The notes below the pieces were generated by a model. It saw nothing but the letters and a program-made list of their open reading frames with translations. It was not told the DNA's origin and did not search any database. Of a stretch of 64,000 nt of DNA, positions 10,776 to 22,509 are shown piece after piece. The stretch is from Erigeron canadensis (taxonomy: Eukaryota; Streptophyta; Magnoliopsida; Asterales; Asteraceae). Position 1 is the stretch's first letter; each line of letters opens with the position of its first letter. The stretch is taken from positions 15,626,501-15,690,500 of the forward strand of contig NC_057761.1 in assembly GCF_010389155.1 (NCBI RefSeq), in the 5' to 3' direction. Both the position numbers and the translations under genes were made by a program.

Positions 10776-12190
10776 AGAGTTAAGGCTAGACGAGTACGTG
10801 TTACAAGTATGCAGAGGAGTGCTAGAGATCAGATCATAGAAGCACAGTCAGTGTTTGTTAATGATGAAGAACTTCTTAAGAAGGAATTACGAGGTATGGG
10901 TTGGAAAAAAGAGACGATGGCGGCTTGTGTTTTGTGCACAAACTATGGGTTCCTTTCACTGGCGAAATGCAGTCATTAATGAAGCATATAATTCAATGTA
11001 TTCGGTATATTCGGATACTTACAAGATGTACCGTGACATACGTGAGTTGTATTGTTGGAGTGGCATGAGAAAGGATGTTGCTGTGTTTGTAAGGCAATGC
11101 TTGACGTATTTACGAGTGAAAGCGGAACACCGGAAGCCTGTTGGGTTACTTGGACAACCAGAGATTCCTGAATGGAAGTGGAAGTGTGTGACTATGAATT
11201 TTATTACCAAATTTCCCAGGACGAAGGAAGGTCAGGATATGATTTGGGTGATTATCGATAGGCTGACAAAGTCTGCTCATTTCTTGGTCATTCATGAAAA
11301 AGTCTCCACAGAGGAATTGGTGAAGAAGTATGTAAAGGAAATCATGTCGAAGCATGTATACCAGTTCCGATCATTTCAAACATGATACTCGTTTCAATTC
11401 TCATTTTAGGCGAAGATTTCAGAGGTCTTTCGGAATTAGGATAGACATGAGTACGGCGTACCATCCTCAGACCGATGGTCAAAGCGAGTGTACGATTAAA
11501 ACTTTAGAAGACATGTCGAGAGCGTGTGTCTTATGCTTTGGTGGTAACTGGGATGATCATCTACATTTGATAGAACTCTCTTACAACAATAGTTATCACA
11601 CAAGTATTAAGGTAGCTCCTTTCGAGGCATTGTATGGATGGAAGTGTAGACCACTTGTCGCGTGGTCTGACTTTGGCGATAGCCAGTTGGTTGGGCCTGA
11701 GCTTATTGAAGATACTGCCGAGAAAATAATTCAGATTAAAGAGCGACTCAGAGTAGCACGAGAACGACAAAAGAAGTATGCTGATGTCAGGCGTAGACCT
11801 TTAGAATTCAGTGACGGAGACCGTGTACTTCTTAAGGTTTCCCCCTAGATTTGTTGTGCGCGGAAAGCTCGGATCAAGGTATACTGGACCATTTGAGGTA
11901 CTGAAAAGAGTTAGTAAGGTGGCTTATCGATTGAGATATTTGGGAGAGCTTGAGGGAGTCACTATGTATTTCAAGTGTCGCATCTTCGAAAATGTCTAGC
12001 CGAAGAGGAACGTCAAGTGCCTATGGACGAAATCCAAATTGACGATAAGTTGAATTTCGTTGAAGAGCCTTTGGAGATTGCAGATCATAAGGTACGGGAA
12101 TTTAAGAAAACCAAGTATACCCTTGTTAAGGTTCGTTGGAATTTAAAGCGTGGGACTGAATATACATGGAAACGATAAGACTATTTTAAG
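10776..12190 (+). pseudogene. Integrase and chromodomain-like tail of the gypsy element
   Basis: Inserts element cDNA into chromosomes. Visible are an H/C-type N-terminal region (about 10980-11150), the core with MNFITKFPRTKEGQD...DRLTKSAHFL (about 11195-11290), YHPQTDGQSE (about 11459-11490) and SYHTSIKVAPFEALYG (about 11595-11640). The C-terminal block ends in KVRWNLKRGTEYTWKR (about 12130-12175), the last part of a chromodomain typical of Tekay-like chromoviruses, thought to steer insertion to heterochromatin. A frameshift at about 11355-11400 removes the second catalytic Asp region from frame, another lies at about 11840 and a third at about 11990. Confidence 0.85.
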
Positions 12191-12260
12191 ATCATTTCAT
12201 GGCAAAATACCCCCAGTTGTTTAATGGGATGGGTGCGAGTTGAATTTCAGGACGAAATTC

Positions 12261-12277
12261 TTTTAACGGGGTAATGC
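12261..12277 (+). other. Polypurine tract / 3' LTR boundary
   Basis: TTTTAACGGGGTAATGC immediately precedes the TGTGACAACC start of the 3' LTR. The AACGGGG purine run is the usual plus-strand priming site of this lineage. Confidence 0.65.
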
Positions 12278-12956
12278 TGTGACAACCGTCACCTGAGCGT
12301 TCGTCTGACTATACTTTTCCGTTTGTAGAAGGTCATTAACTATCAATTTAAGTCTTTAGACGTGTGGCTATATGGATTAGAGTATGAATAAGACAAGACA
12401 TGTTTATTGAGTACTAGTGCCTTTAACTTTTTAAGACTTGGAGCAAATGATTGAGGAAGACTAGTTGCCTCATAAAAATGTCAAATAAAGTTAAAATGAA
12501 CTTTCAAAACATTAAGCGAATCAACGAATATCATTTACCTTTGCCGTATATAGCGTCGTTTTAATTAATTAAACGAGTCGACAACAGAAAAACGTATTGA
12601 TTTTGTTTTGGTCATAACTTTCAAACCGTAACTCCGTTTTTGACAATTCAAGCGGCCACGTTTTCGTAAAAGGGTATATTTTCCAGATTTTGGTCGAGTT
12701 TGACCTGGTTGAGGTCGACTTGGTCGAGGTCGACCTGGTTGAGTTCGACCATGGTTGAATTCAACCATATACATGCCTATATAAACTTCATCTATCATTC
12801 CATCAAAAGGGTTTACACACATAAGATTTATCTCTAAGGTTTTCTTTGAAAAACACCCTTTCTTCACAAAAAAATTTAGATTTCATAGACAAGAAGAGAA
12901 AAGAGTTTGTCTTTCAAATCTTCTCTTAAATCATTCTCTCGATTTTGGCACTAAAC
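12278..12956 (+). repeat. 3' LTR of the gypsy element, first part
   Basis: Near-identical to 5529-6204 of the 5' LTR. It is cut at TAAAC by the insertion that starts at 12957; the remainder resumes at 19730. Confidence 0.93.
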
Positions 12957-14399
12957 TGTAACACCCCGACTACGGCGGAAACACGAGATGCCACAGAACG
13001 ACATGGTACAAAAGATTAAATGAAAAACATCATAATTAAAGTTTTAAGATCGTCCCAAAATAAACGATTACATAGTTCAAATTCAATTGTTTAAGACCAT
13101 TACATAAATCTAAATCCGAATTAAAAAGATACTTGTTTGCATTACAAGCCTTCAAACATCAAACAGTTACAACATCCAGAGGCGGTCCATTAGCAAACCT
13201 ACTGCTCTAAACCTGAAAAGCATGAAGAAAAAGTGTCAACTACGAGAGTTGAGTGAGTTCATAGGTTTTTAACTAGCAACATATACATATTAATATACCA
13301 ATTATGATCCAAAATAAAGGACCACCAATAAGGACCTTTGTAACACCCCACCGTTGGCGGAAACATGAGGTGTCATGAAAAGTACAGTACAACATGGAAT
13401 TACATAGATACTGCTAAATGAAATAGAATATGATAAATATATTCTCAAATACATGAGTTCAAAGTCATAACATTGCTAAAATAGCTTATTACAACCAAGT
13501 CCATAAAGAAATATTCCAAGGCATGTAGCCTTAAAGTCTGAAAATAAATAGAGGAGCACTAATCTCCGAAGTCCAAGCCTAGCATAGCAGTCTTTATCCT
13601 TGATTAACCTGAGCACCTGAAAAGTATACTAAAACGCGTCAACACAGAGGTTGGTGAGTTCGTAGGTTTTAATCAAAAGTCTAGTCAAAGAGATATGTCT
13701 TTTGTCGATTATTTTAAGTCTAAACCAGTAATAGTTCAATATATAACGAGCAGAGTTACGCCATAATAAGTCCAAAAGTCTCAATGTCTCAAAGTCTGGT
13801 CTTACGGTACCTGCCTTAGTCCAAAGTCTCAAGTCTCAACACACACAATAAGTACGTCCAAAGCACAACAAACAAACACATAATCACACACATACACAAG
13901 ATCAAGCACGTCAAATGGCACAAGTAACTCTATACGCACAGGCTCAATATTGAACATAAAACAGAAATCGACAAAACTGTTTGAAAATAAGTATACTTTC
14001 CACCCCAAAACTTATAAAAAGAGGGGCTACGAAACTCACCTGAAAGCAGCACAAGCACAAATACCCTAGATGAACGAACAAGAACACGAACAGTCAAATA
14101 CACTTGAAATGAGCTCACTATCTGTCCAAAAGTCCTACATTGTCCACAAGTCATCCAGTAAGTACTTACTAAATTGTATAAGTCCATGTCCTATACTAGT
14201 GTCTTAGGAAATGCCATTATATCTCATCAAATGTCATACTATTATTAATAGTGTTTTTGTCCTTATAAGTTGTCCAAGGAAATAGTTCATTTAATAATGT
14301 CCCGTTTTATTGTTTATATCCGTTAAGTCTTCGTGTCAACGTCATTATAAAATATATTAAGACCGGAAAGTCATATAGTTGGTACATCGTCTTTACAAA

Positions 14400-15480
14400 G
14401 TCTTTTTTTTTTTATTCTTTGTCTATATATATAGTCGTTATAAAGTCTAAGAAGTCCGATAAGTCATTACTGTCGTTCAACGAATGTATAATTTATAAAT
14501 GGTCCTTTCAACGTCTTTTTAATATATATGTATATGCTTAAATTGGTCTTTTAATATATTTATGTATATATATATTCAAATTAGTCTTTAATGTATCTAT
14601 ATATATATATACATATATATAATATATATATATATATATATTAATTTCATTATTATAAAAATTTGGGATTAAATTTTAAATATAGATCAATTAATTTAAA
14701 TACCATTTAACTTTGTTTAAATACTTTAATTTTTGACTAAATGACCAAATAATACCCAAAACCCTAATCCTTATCAATAAGCCGTCGTTGACCAAGTTTG
14801 ACCGAACCAAAAATTTGTCCTAACACCAAAATACAAATCAAATCCAATTTTTGAACCAACACTCTTTTCTGGCCGGTTTGACCAAGTTTGACCGGCGGTT
14901 TGACTAATGTTGACCGAACGAAAATCAAGTTTCCGGTGAATCTATGAACCATAACCGATTTCCAATACCAAAAACTAAACCAAAGTCACATATAATTCGG
15001 ATTTCGGATATATATATGCAACTCAAAACTTATTTATGTTAACAACGATTTCGGATCCAACGATATACACACATACAAACCGATTTTCATATAAAAAAAA
15101 GAAATTGTAAAGTTTCCGGATTTGGAGGGATTTCGGTATAAGATTTCGGATCAGCAAGATTTCGGATCCAAGCTTTTCGAATTCAAAGGTTTTCGGATTT
15201 GATGCTTTTTCGGATAAACCTTTTCGGATCTACCAAGATTTCGATCCATATATATACGTTTACATATACTTACAATAGCCGAAATATATATATATTCTGA
15301 TGAAGAAATTGGATCTAAAAATATATAGCCGAATATATATATATATATATCAAGAACTCGGATATATAATCGAATATACATATATATACCCAAGATGAAA
15401 TTTTCGGATCTATTCATACAAATATATAAGAAAAGAAAACGGACCTATATACCTATATGATATATAGTCACGATTTGTAT
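14400..15480. repeat. AT-rich (TA)n-laden part of the solo LTR
   Basis: Many (TA)n runs, for example 14598-14640, 15283-15295 and 15335-15352, mixed with a repeated phrase TTTCGGATC (several copies between 15000 and 15420). No ORF. It lies in the half of this LTR that is not shared with the other gypsy LTR. Confidence 0.6.
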
Positions 15481-15620
15481 GTATATATATAAAGAAAATC
15501 TGAGAATTTGAAGGAGAAAACCATTTAGATCCAAAGATTTAATCATCACTTACCAAGATATACAAAAATATTGAAGAAGAAGATGGTGGTTAATGGTGGA
15601 TGGTGGTGGCCGATCGGTGG

Positions 15621-15710
15621 TATAGAGAGAGAGGGAGGAGGCGGCTGTGGAGAGAAGAGAGGGAGGAGAGGGAGTGAAGTGAGAAGGGGAGGGGGAAGAA
15701 ATGAGAGAAA
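15621..15710. repeat. Purine-rich GAGGGAG tract
   Basis: About 90 bp of nearly pure purines on the plus strand (pyrimidines on the minus, element-sense strand). In the minus orientation this is a CT-rich stretch of the kind often found near LTR transcription starts; the role is inferred. Confidence 0.5.
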
Positions 15711-16160
15711 TGGAGTTAGGGTTAGGGTTTTGTTAGTTCCCACCCATGACCCTTGACCGAGTTGACCATCTTTGACCTTCACAAAACTCGTTTGACTCGA
15801 CCATTTTACAAGACTCATGACCCGTAAATTTATTTTGTTGTCATATTTAAACGTAACTTTTTAATAGCTTTCTAACGGATATAAACATGTCTATTTTTAC
15901 TTATTAAATCTTTACTTGATTTAATTTTAAGTATTTTACTAAGTTTGGCATTTCCACAAGACAACTAGCATTCCTCCTGTTCTCGAGTCCACATACAATT
16001 TTTCTAACGTCTAAACGCTCAATAAGCCCAAATCTAATAGAAATTCATTTATTCCGTGATAAAGTCTTATTAGACCAATTACGTACATAAACAATACGAA
16101 CTAAAAATGACCGGAAAGTGCTTTCGGAAAATACGGTTAAATGACGGTTGTCACAACCTT

Positions 16161-19100
16161 CAAATATCTTTACAAATTTTCTTTTCCAAAAACGTATGTT
16201 CAAATCTTAATACTCAAATCTTAATATCCAATTATTTCAACTTCAATTTCTTTTAACCACGAGGGCAAAACTTAAATAGCTTTTTGGTGAATAAACACTT
16301 GAGCCACTACTACTACCATTTTCAAGTCCAAGCTCTATAATACTTGTCATCTTTGCACAAGCTGTCAATCAAGTGCCTTACTTATACTTGGGGTCGTGTC
16401 ATGAGGACGGCCGATTAAACTTACGTAGCTAGAACACCCTAATGGTCGGACTGGAAGTGATGGTCGTCACGAAGGCAACCAACCTTCCACCGTTACACTC
16501 TGGATGGGTGGACGACTCCTAGTTGCGCAACTATCTAACTACAGGCCTCCCTTAGGAGTAAATAGTAGTGTACCGAAAAGAAAACGGGTTGACAGAACTC
16601 AAGTTCATCATATAACAATTATCACTTGGAACATACGATATAACTTCATATCATAATCATACTTATCAAGAGTCATTTCATATATCAAACTTTCTTTCAA
16701 GAAACGCTTCATACATATGTATAAAATAACTTTACTTATCATGCTTTTCACCCCGGAAGTTAAACTCATAAAATAGTTTGAAAGGGGCTATGACTCACTT
16801 GATTGAAGGGTGTTAGGGGCTGATCAAGTACGTGGAATGCGCCTAGTGGTGTCGTTCCTCAAGCAAGCCTAAACCATGGTATTCAAATATACACAACGTA
16901 AGTGTGTGTTACATGAACTAGTAAACTAGATCATGAGATGTATGCTAGTAGGCTTGCCTATCTTTAGTTGTTACTTAATTACGGAATCAAGTGTATTATG
17001 ATGTTCAAAATATTTGGTTAAATTAGAATTGGTGATAAGAGTAGTTTTCATGTTATACGTTTTTGCGCGTTTATTGGAATTTCGGTAGTTTAGCTTTGAA
17101 ACGCATGATTTCTTTTGTATGCTTAGCCTTGTAAATTTTTATTTGATATTGGTACTGTAAAATTATGAATCTTAAAATATATTTTCCGATTTATATTAAT
17201 TTCCTTGATTTATTATTATTTAATTAATTATTTATTCCATTTATTCATTAATTAATTAAATAATTCTTTATAATTATTTTTAGGTTCTTAAATTACCTTT
17301 AAAATTCATAGATAAATATATTGTATTTATCTACTGATTATTATGCTTTTAAACTTGTAATGTTATATTTTATATATTTATTCAAGCTTTATTATTATTT
17401 ATTTAATAATAGTGATTAATTAGTGATTTTAACTTAGTTATTTATTCTTAAATCATATGAAACTTGGTTCTTTTCTTGTAATTATTTTTCTACAGTAGGT
17501 TTGAGTTATTTTATTATTGGTTATGTGAATTTGTCCAAGTTCATGATTTATATGATTTATTATTGATTTAATTATCCTTTAAATCCCTTTTAAATTCATT
17601 AATTCATAAAAACACTTAGAAATCACCACAAGGGTTTTTGTCCAAAAATTCCAGGCCTTTCTAGGCACCTTTTATCAATAAAAATTTATAACTATTTAAC
17701 CTCTCTTGTGTCCTTATAATTTGAGGACTTTTAAATATGAAAATCGTTTACCGAAATAGTGATTTTTGACTCATTTCTCAACCAAATTAAGTGCTTCAAA
17801 GGGGATTTTTGTTCTTATTTCATTTTTTCCAGAATATCCATCATATTTTGATGTTCTAAGTCGTGATTGTGGTGGTGGTGTGCTATGTGCAATTTTGTGC
17901 TTTCGGGTGTGATTATTTGACCTGAAAAAGTGATTTTTAAGCTTGTTATTGTCTTGAACCAACCAAGTTGAGTTTTGTAATATTAATATCACTATTTCAC
18001 AGTAACTTTGTGATATTTTCTTGATTATTTGATTTTGGTGCAAGTGGGTGCTAAAAGTGCATTTTTACAAGCTTTCGGTTTTCGATTTCAAGCCTATTTT
18101 GCCTTGTTTGGTTCCATAATCATATTTTTGTCATTACCATAATTTTTCCAGAATATTAACCTTAATATTAACACATTTTTCACTTATGACAAGCCTAGCT
18201 TCATCTCACAATCCAAACAACAATCCAACTTTCTTAAATCTAGCATGCATGTAATCATCTCATCATTTTTAACAACAATCTTTATCTAACAAAAATCCAT
18301 CAACATAAAAATGTATTTTTATGAAATTTTTCAGAAATATATACATAAATATTATACAAAATATGTTCATCTTTTTATATAAAAACATATCCACCTTTTT
18401 TATGCTAACTTTCATAGATCCAACACTTTATCAATAAAATCTATATTTTTATAAATATTTCCAGAAATATTACCTTCATAATATGTATGAATATAACCAT
18501 CTTTCGAAGGAAAAACCATATCAAAGCCTATTAAACACATAACCACACTTTTGGGTCTTAAACTAGTCGAATCATTGGACTTTTCTTCATAGATTCAACA
18601 TGCATGAGCATGAGAAGAAAAACCATATCAACTTGAAGATTCATAAAGAAAACATAAAGAAAATAGAATCTTTTGATGAAACCTTTTTAATATGAACATA
18701 AACAAGATTAAGCAAGTAAAGAGATGAAGATCATACCCTTGAAGAACACTTTTTGGAGATGGAAAAAGGGCAGGTTTTCGTGGCCTTTAAGCTCCAAGAA
18801 TACCCTTGTTTTAACCTCAAAATGCCCCTTAATCTATAGCCTAATCCAACCCTTGCTTAGCCTAACTTAAACCTTATTATTAGCTAGTGTTTAGATGAGT
18901 TTTGTGGGTGTTCTTACCCACTTTGTGGCTGCCGAAAATGAAGAGAAAAAGGAGGGAGAAAGAAAGGTTTTTGAGAGAGAATAACCTTGTGTGTGAAAAG
19001 AGTGAAAGGTGTGTCAAATGTGTGAGTTCCAAGAGTGAGAAATGAGTGTTATGTGAATTCAAAATGAGAGTGTGAGAGGGGTAAGGGGGGGCCGGCCTCA

Positions 19101-19724
19101 AAGGGGGGAAATGAAGGGGTTTTTGGATTTTATTTTTTTATAAAAATTGTTGTATAAGTATAAGTGTAAGTGTATGTAAATTTTGTATTTGTTTTGTAAG
19201 TGTTTAGTTAGTTAAATGTAAGTATTTGGTTGTTTTAGTTAGGAATATGTATCTATGTGTATAAGTCATGTATATTTATGTGTATGGATATATTTTTGTA
19301 TTTTTAGTTGGTTACATAGGTCATTGGTTGTAAATTTGTATTAATTTTTAAGCTTATATGCTTACTTATTAAGTTTTCGACGCTTTTACGTACATAATAC
19401 TTCCAATTATATTTTTAGTTGAAAATTTTATTTATCATGATCATATCTTCTTGATTTGGTTTTATTTTTGATTTGTTGGGCATTCCATAGGAATCTTGAT
19501 TGGTATCTCAATTTGTGAGACTTAAGTTATTATTATCGTATCGATTAATTACCTCTAAAAATTTTTGTTCCGAGGTATTTTCATTATGTAAATCTTATAA
19601 CATATCATTGGCTTTAGATTACTAATTTGGGGCATTACCTACTAGCTTCAAGTATAACTATGGCTTGCGGGAACGTAGACAACCTAACTAGCACATATAT
19701 AATATTAAAAGTACGGTTGTTACA
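16161..19724 (-). repeat. Main body of the ~3.95 kb solo LTR
   Basis: No ORF with recognisable homology over 3.56 kb. It contains a GC-normal block with CTGGATGGGTGGACGACTCC (about 16500-16530) and a very AT-rich block (17130-17480). The minus-strand open frame at 18880-19101 is low-complexity Leu/Ser/His and I regard it as chance. Confidence 0.6.
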
Positions 19725-19729
19725 TAAAC

Positions 19730-21875
19730 GCTTGCAAATCAATCAAGGCTTCAATCTTCGATCAAGAAACTAGTGTTTGTTATCATTTTCTTCATCAAAA
19801 ACATAAAAAGGTACTGATTTTCATGTTTTTAATTCTGCCCTTAACATATTTATGTAACTACTTTTCGGTTCTTATCAAAAGCCAAGCAAATCATGTATTT
19901 GATTGTTGATTGTGTAATTTCGGTTACAATTGTGTGTAAGAAACGAATTGAACCTTGATTTAAGGCTTTGATTTGATACATTATGCACTCATGTAATTTG
20001 GATTTTGTGCAACTAAAAAAATTAAAGATATCCTTTACTTGATTAAAAGACTCTAAAACTAGTTGATTTCGTATCCAAGATTAAGGTTTGTGCAATTGTC
20101 AATCACATGATGTATGAAATCGGTCGAACTTCACCCTTTTTGTACTGATTTGTGACACTTTTGTGCAATCAAGACTCATGGGTATGAATTGGCTAGCCTT
20201 AGATCTCGTTATTTTAACAAAATCGCGTCAAAATCGTTCGTTTTTGCTCAAATCGCGTATGAATCCGACCCCGGCCAGGCCTAGCTCAAGCTAGGCAGGT
20301 CTAGCTCGACCTCTACCTAGTCTAGCTCAACCTCTAGTGGTCTAGGTTGACCCTCTGTTGACTTTTTTCGCTTAAACGGCTCGTAAGGTTCCTAGTTTGA
20401 CCCGAAATGAATTGTTTTAACTCTCGGACCTTTAAGACTTAGAAAAGAATCATTTTGACATATGTCCAGGTCAAACTACACCTGTCATGGTCGATTCCAA
20501 CCACTTCCCTACTCATATAATAGATTTCTTTGGCCTTTCGTGTCCATACGCGCTTGTTCGGTTCTTAAACTTGACTAGTTTTCTCAAAAGGTGTAGTTTT
20601 GGTCCAATTGGCTAACATATGAATAAAAGATTCTAAAATAACATATTTGGGCTTTAGTTGGTCGAGTTCGACCATTAGGTTGAGCTCAACCTCTACTCGT
20701 TTCAGTTTCGTAAGCTTTTCGGTTAAAATCTCCGGTTTCGTCTAGTTTTGATTAAAATTCGAGTAAAACTTATTTTGGGCTACAAAATGATTTCACATCA
20801 GGTTTTATTGATAAAATAATTTATTTTGAACTTATGAAAGGACATTGGTGTCAAATCTAGACTCTTGTTCGGTTTATTCAAATTTTGTCAAACGTCGTTT
20901 TAGAAGTTAAATAAAGACATGTGCACTTAAAGGCATTTCTAATAGGCTAAGACTTAAGACCAAAGACTTTCATTGTGACTTGTCATGTATTATTGGTAGG
21001 TGTTGATTGTCGTGGACTTTGATTGTGCTTGTCGTGCTCGTCCGTTATACTTTCAGAACACTTTTCAGGTGAGTTTCGTAGCCCCTCTTTTTACAAGTTT
21101 TGGGGTGGAAAGTATACTTATTTTTCAAACAGTTTTTTCGATTCCTGTTTATGTTCAATATGGAGCCTGTGCGTATAGAGTTATTTGTGCCATTTGACGT
21201 GCTTGATTTTGTTTATATGTGTGTGATTTATGTGTTTATTGTTGTGATTTATGGTTTGGACGTGCTTATTGTATGAGTTTGAGACTTGGACATGAGACTT
21301 GAGAATTGGACTAAGGCAGGTACCGTAAGGCCGGACTTTGAGACATTGAGACTTTGAGACATTGAGTCTTCGAGACATTGAGTCTTCGAGACATCGAGAC
21401 TTTGAGACATGAGACATGGGGAATGAGACTTGAGACTGTGGACATATTATGGCGTAACTCTGCTCATTATGTATTGAACTAATACTTGTATGGACTTTAA
21501 AGAATCGACAAAAGACTTATTTCTTTGACTAGACTTTATGACTAAAACCTACGAACTCACCAACCTTTGTGTTGACAAGTTTTAGTATACTTTTTAGGTA
21601 CTCGGGCTATTCAAGGATAAGGACTTTCATGCTAGGACTGGACTTCGGAGATTAGTGTTCCTTTATTTATTTTCAGAATTTAAGGCTACATGTCTTGGAT
21701 TATTTCTTGATGGACTTGGTTGTAATAAGCTATTTTAGCACTGTTATGACTTTGAACTCATGTACTTGGAAATATATTTATTATATTCTATTTCATTTAG
21801 CAGTATTTATGTAATTCCATGTCGTGTTGTACTTTTAATGACACCTCATGTTTCCGCCAAGGGTGGGGTGTTACA
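19730..21875 (+). repeat. 3' LTR of the gypsy element, second part
   Basis: Resumes the LTR at GCTTGCAAATC after the TAAAC duplication and continues to GGTGGGGTGTTACA at 21875. It matches 6205-8305 closely, apart from small insertions such as one near 20087-20115 and one near 20310-20335. Confidence 0.92.
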
Positions 21876-22050
21876 AGTAGATAATATAACAAATTCACCA
21901 ATAAAAAAAAAACCATGAGCACTTGAACATAGTAACCTACTGTAAGCCCGAACTAAGTATGTTATATACAAACATCACTATGTATTTACTCGTAAATCCC
22001 GAGTAACCCGTAAAAATCAGACTCACACATTTGATATTATGTAGTGTCAA

Positions 22051-22065
22051 ATGTATATAATAGAA
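22051..22065. repeat. 5' target-site duplication of the LINE
   Basis: ATGTATATAATAGAA here is repeated exactly at 28578-28592 just after the A tail, which fixes both ends of the LINE. Confidence 0.9.
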
Positions 22066-22509
22066 ATACTCTTAACAGTTAACTTTTTCATGAGAAGCTA
22101 AAACCCTATATGGCGATCATGAAACCTGTTTTTTTTCCTCTTTTCTCTACTCTAATTTCGTGTCCTTCTAACTGATTATGGTAATCGTTTGTGATCATTG
22201 TATCTCTTTTGGTGATCTGATCATTTTCGATTTACTATTTTTAGGTTAGGGTTCACGTAGTTTAGGGTTTTTCCTCTTTCATTTTTGTTTAAGCCCTAGT
22301 TTGTTATTTCTTTTTCCTGATTTCTTACCTAGTCTGTAATCGCGGCTACCTTGTGTAGTTTAGCTAGATTAGTCCAGACTTGTTAAGGGATTACGGTGAT
22401 TGATTTAAAATTTAGGGTTTTCTAGGGTTAGGGTTTTGTTGCTGGTTTGTTTAGATTGGTGGTTTTCTTGGTCATTGGTTGATTTGTTTTCCTTGTTCTT
22501 GTCTATTGT

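Larger units (their letters stand above)
13339..16155 (-). mobile_element. Solo LTR (2817 bp) nested in the solo LTR
   Basis: Plus-strand ends TGTAACACCCCACC and GGTTGTCACA, flanked by perfect ACCTT duplications (13334-13338 and 16156-16160). On the minus strand it starts TGTGACAACCGTCA and ends in a GTTTCCGCC...GGGGTGTTACA phrase, as the surrounding gypsy LTR does. The segment 13339 to about 14040 aligns by eye with 7499-8305 of the 5' LTR, including the GAGAC-rich tract; the rest does not. It is therefore a relative with a different U3. Confidence 0.88.
12957..19724 (-). mobile_element. Solo LTR (~3.95 kb) nested in the gypsy 3' LTR, itself interrupted
   Basis: Begins TGTAACACCCCGAC and ends GTTGTTACA on the plus strand, flanked by a perfect 5 bp duplication TAAAC (12952-12956 and 19725-19729). 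Read on the minus strand it starts TGTAACAACC and ends GGGGTGTTACA, the termini of large-LTR chromoviruses. Without the solo LTR nested inside it, it measures about 3946 bp. No coding domain, primer site or polypurine tract occurs inside, so it is a solo LTR left by LTR-LTR recombination rather than a full element. Confidence 0.82.
5529..21875 (+). mobile_element. Ty3-gypsy chromovirus-type element with nested insertions
   Basis: LTR retrotransposon with a 2777 bp 5' LTR (5529-8305), an iMet primer site, a short 3.97 kb internal region and a 3' LTR (12278-12956 plus 19730-21875) that was split by a 6.77 kb insertion. The flanking 5-mers AATAG and AGTAG differ at one base and probably represent the target duplication. 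The order RT, RNase H, integrase marks Ty3-gypsy, and the tail after integrase resembles a chromodomain, pointing to the Tekay-like chromovirus lineage. Most of gag and all of the protease are missing, so the copy is non-autonomous. Confidence 0.9.

Noticed and set aside
15546..15818. Minus-strand Pro/Leu-rich ORF
   Set aside because: It arises from the CT-rich strand of a purine tract in a solo LTR.
18880..19101. Minus-strand ORF of 73 codons rich in Leu/Ser/His
   Set aside because: It lies in the non-coding solo LTR and has low-complexity composition from GAGAG-type repeats; judged chance.
12957..19724. Treating the 6.8 kb insertion as a full retrotransposon
   Set aside because: It holds no gag/pol, primer site or polypurine tract; after removing the nested solo LTR it is a single LTR with a TAAAC duplication.
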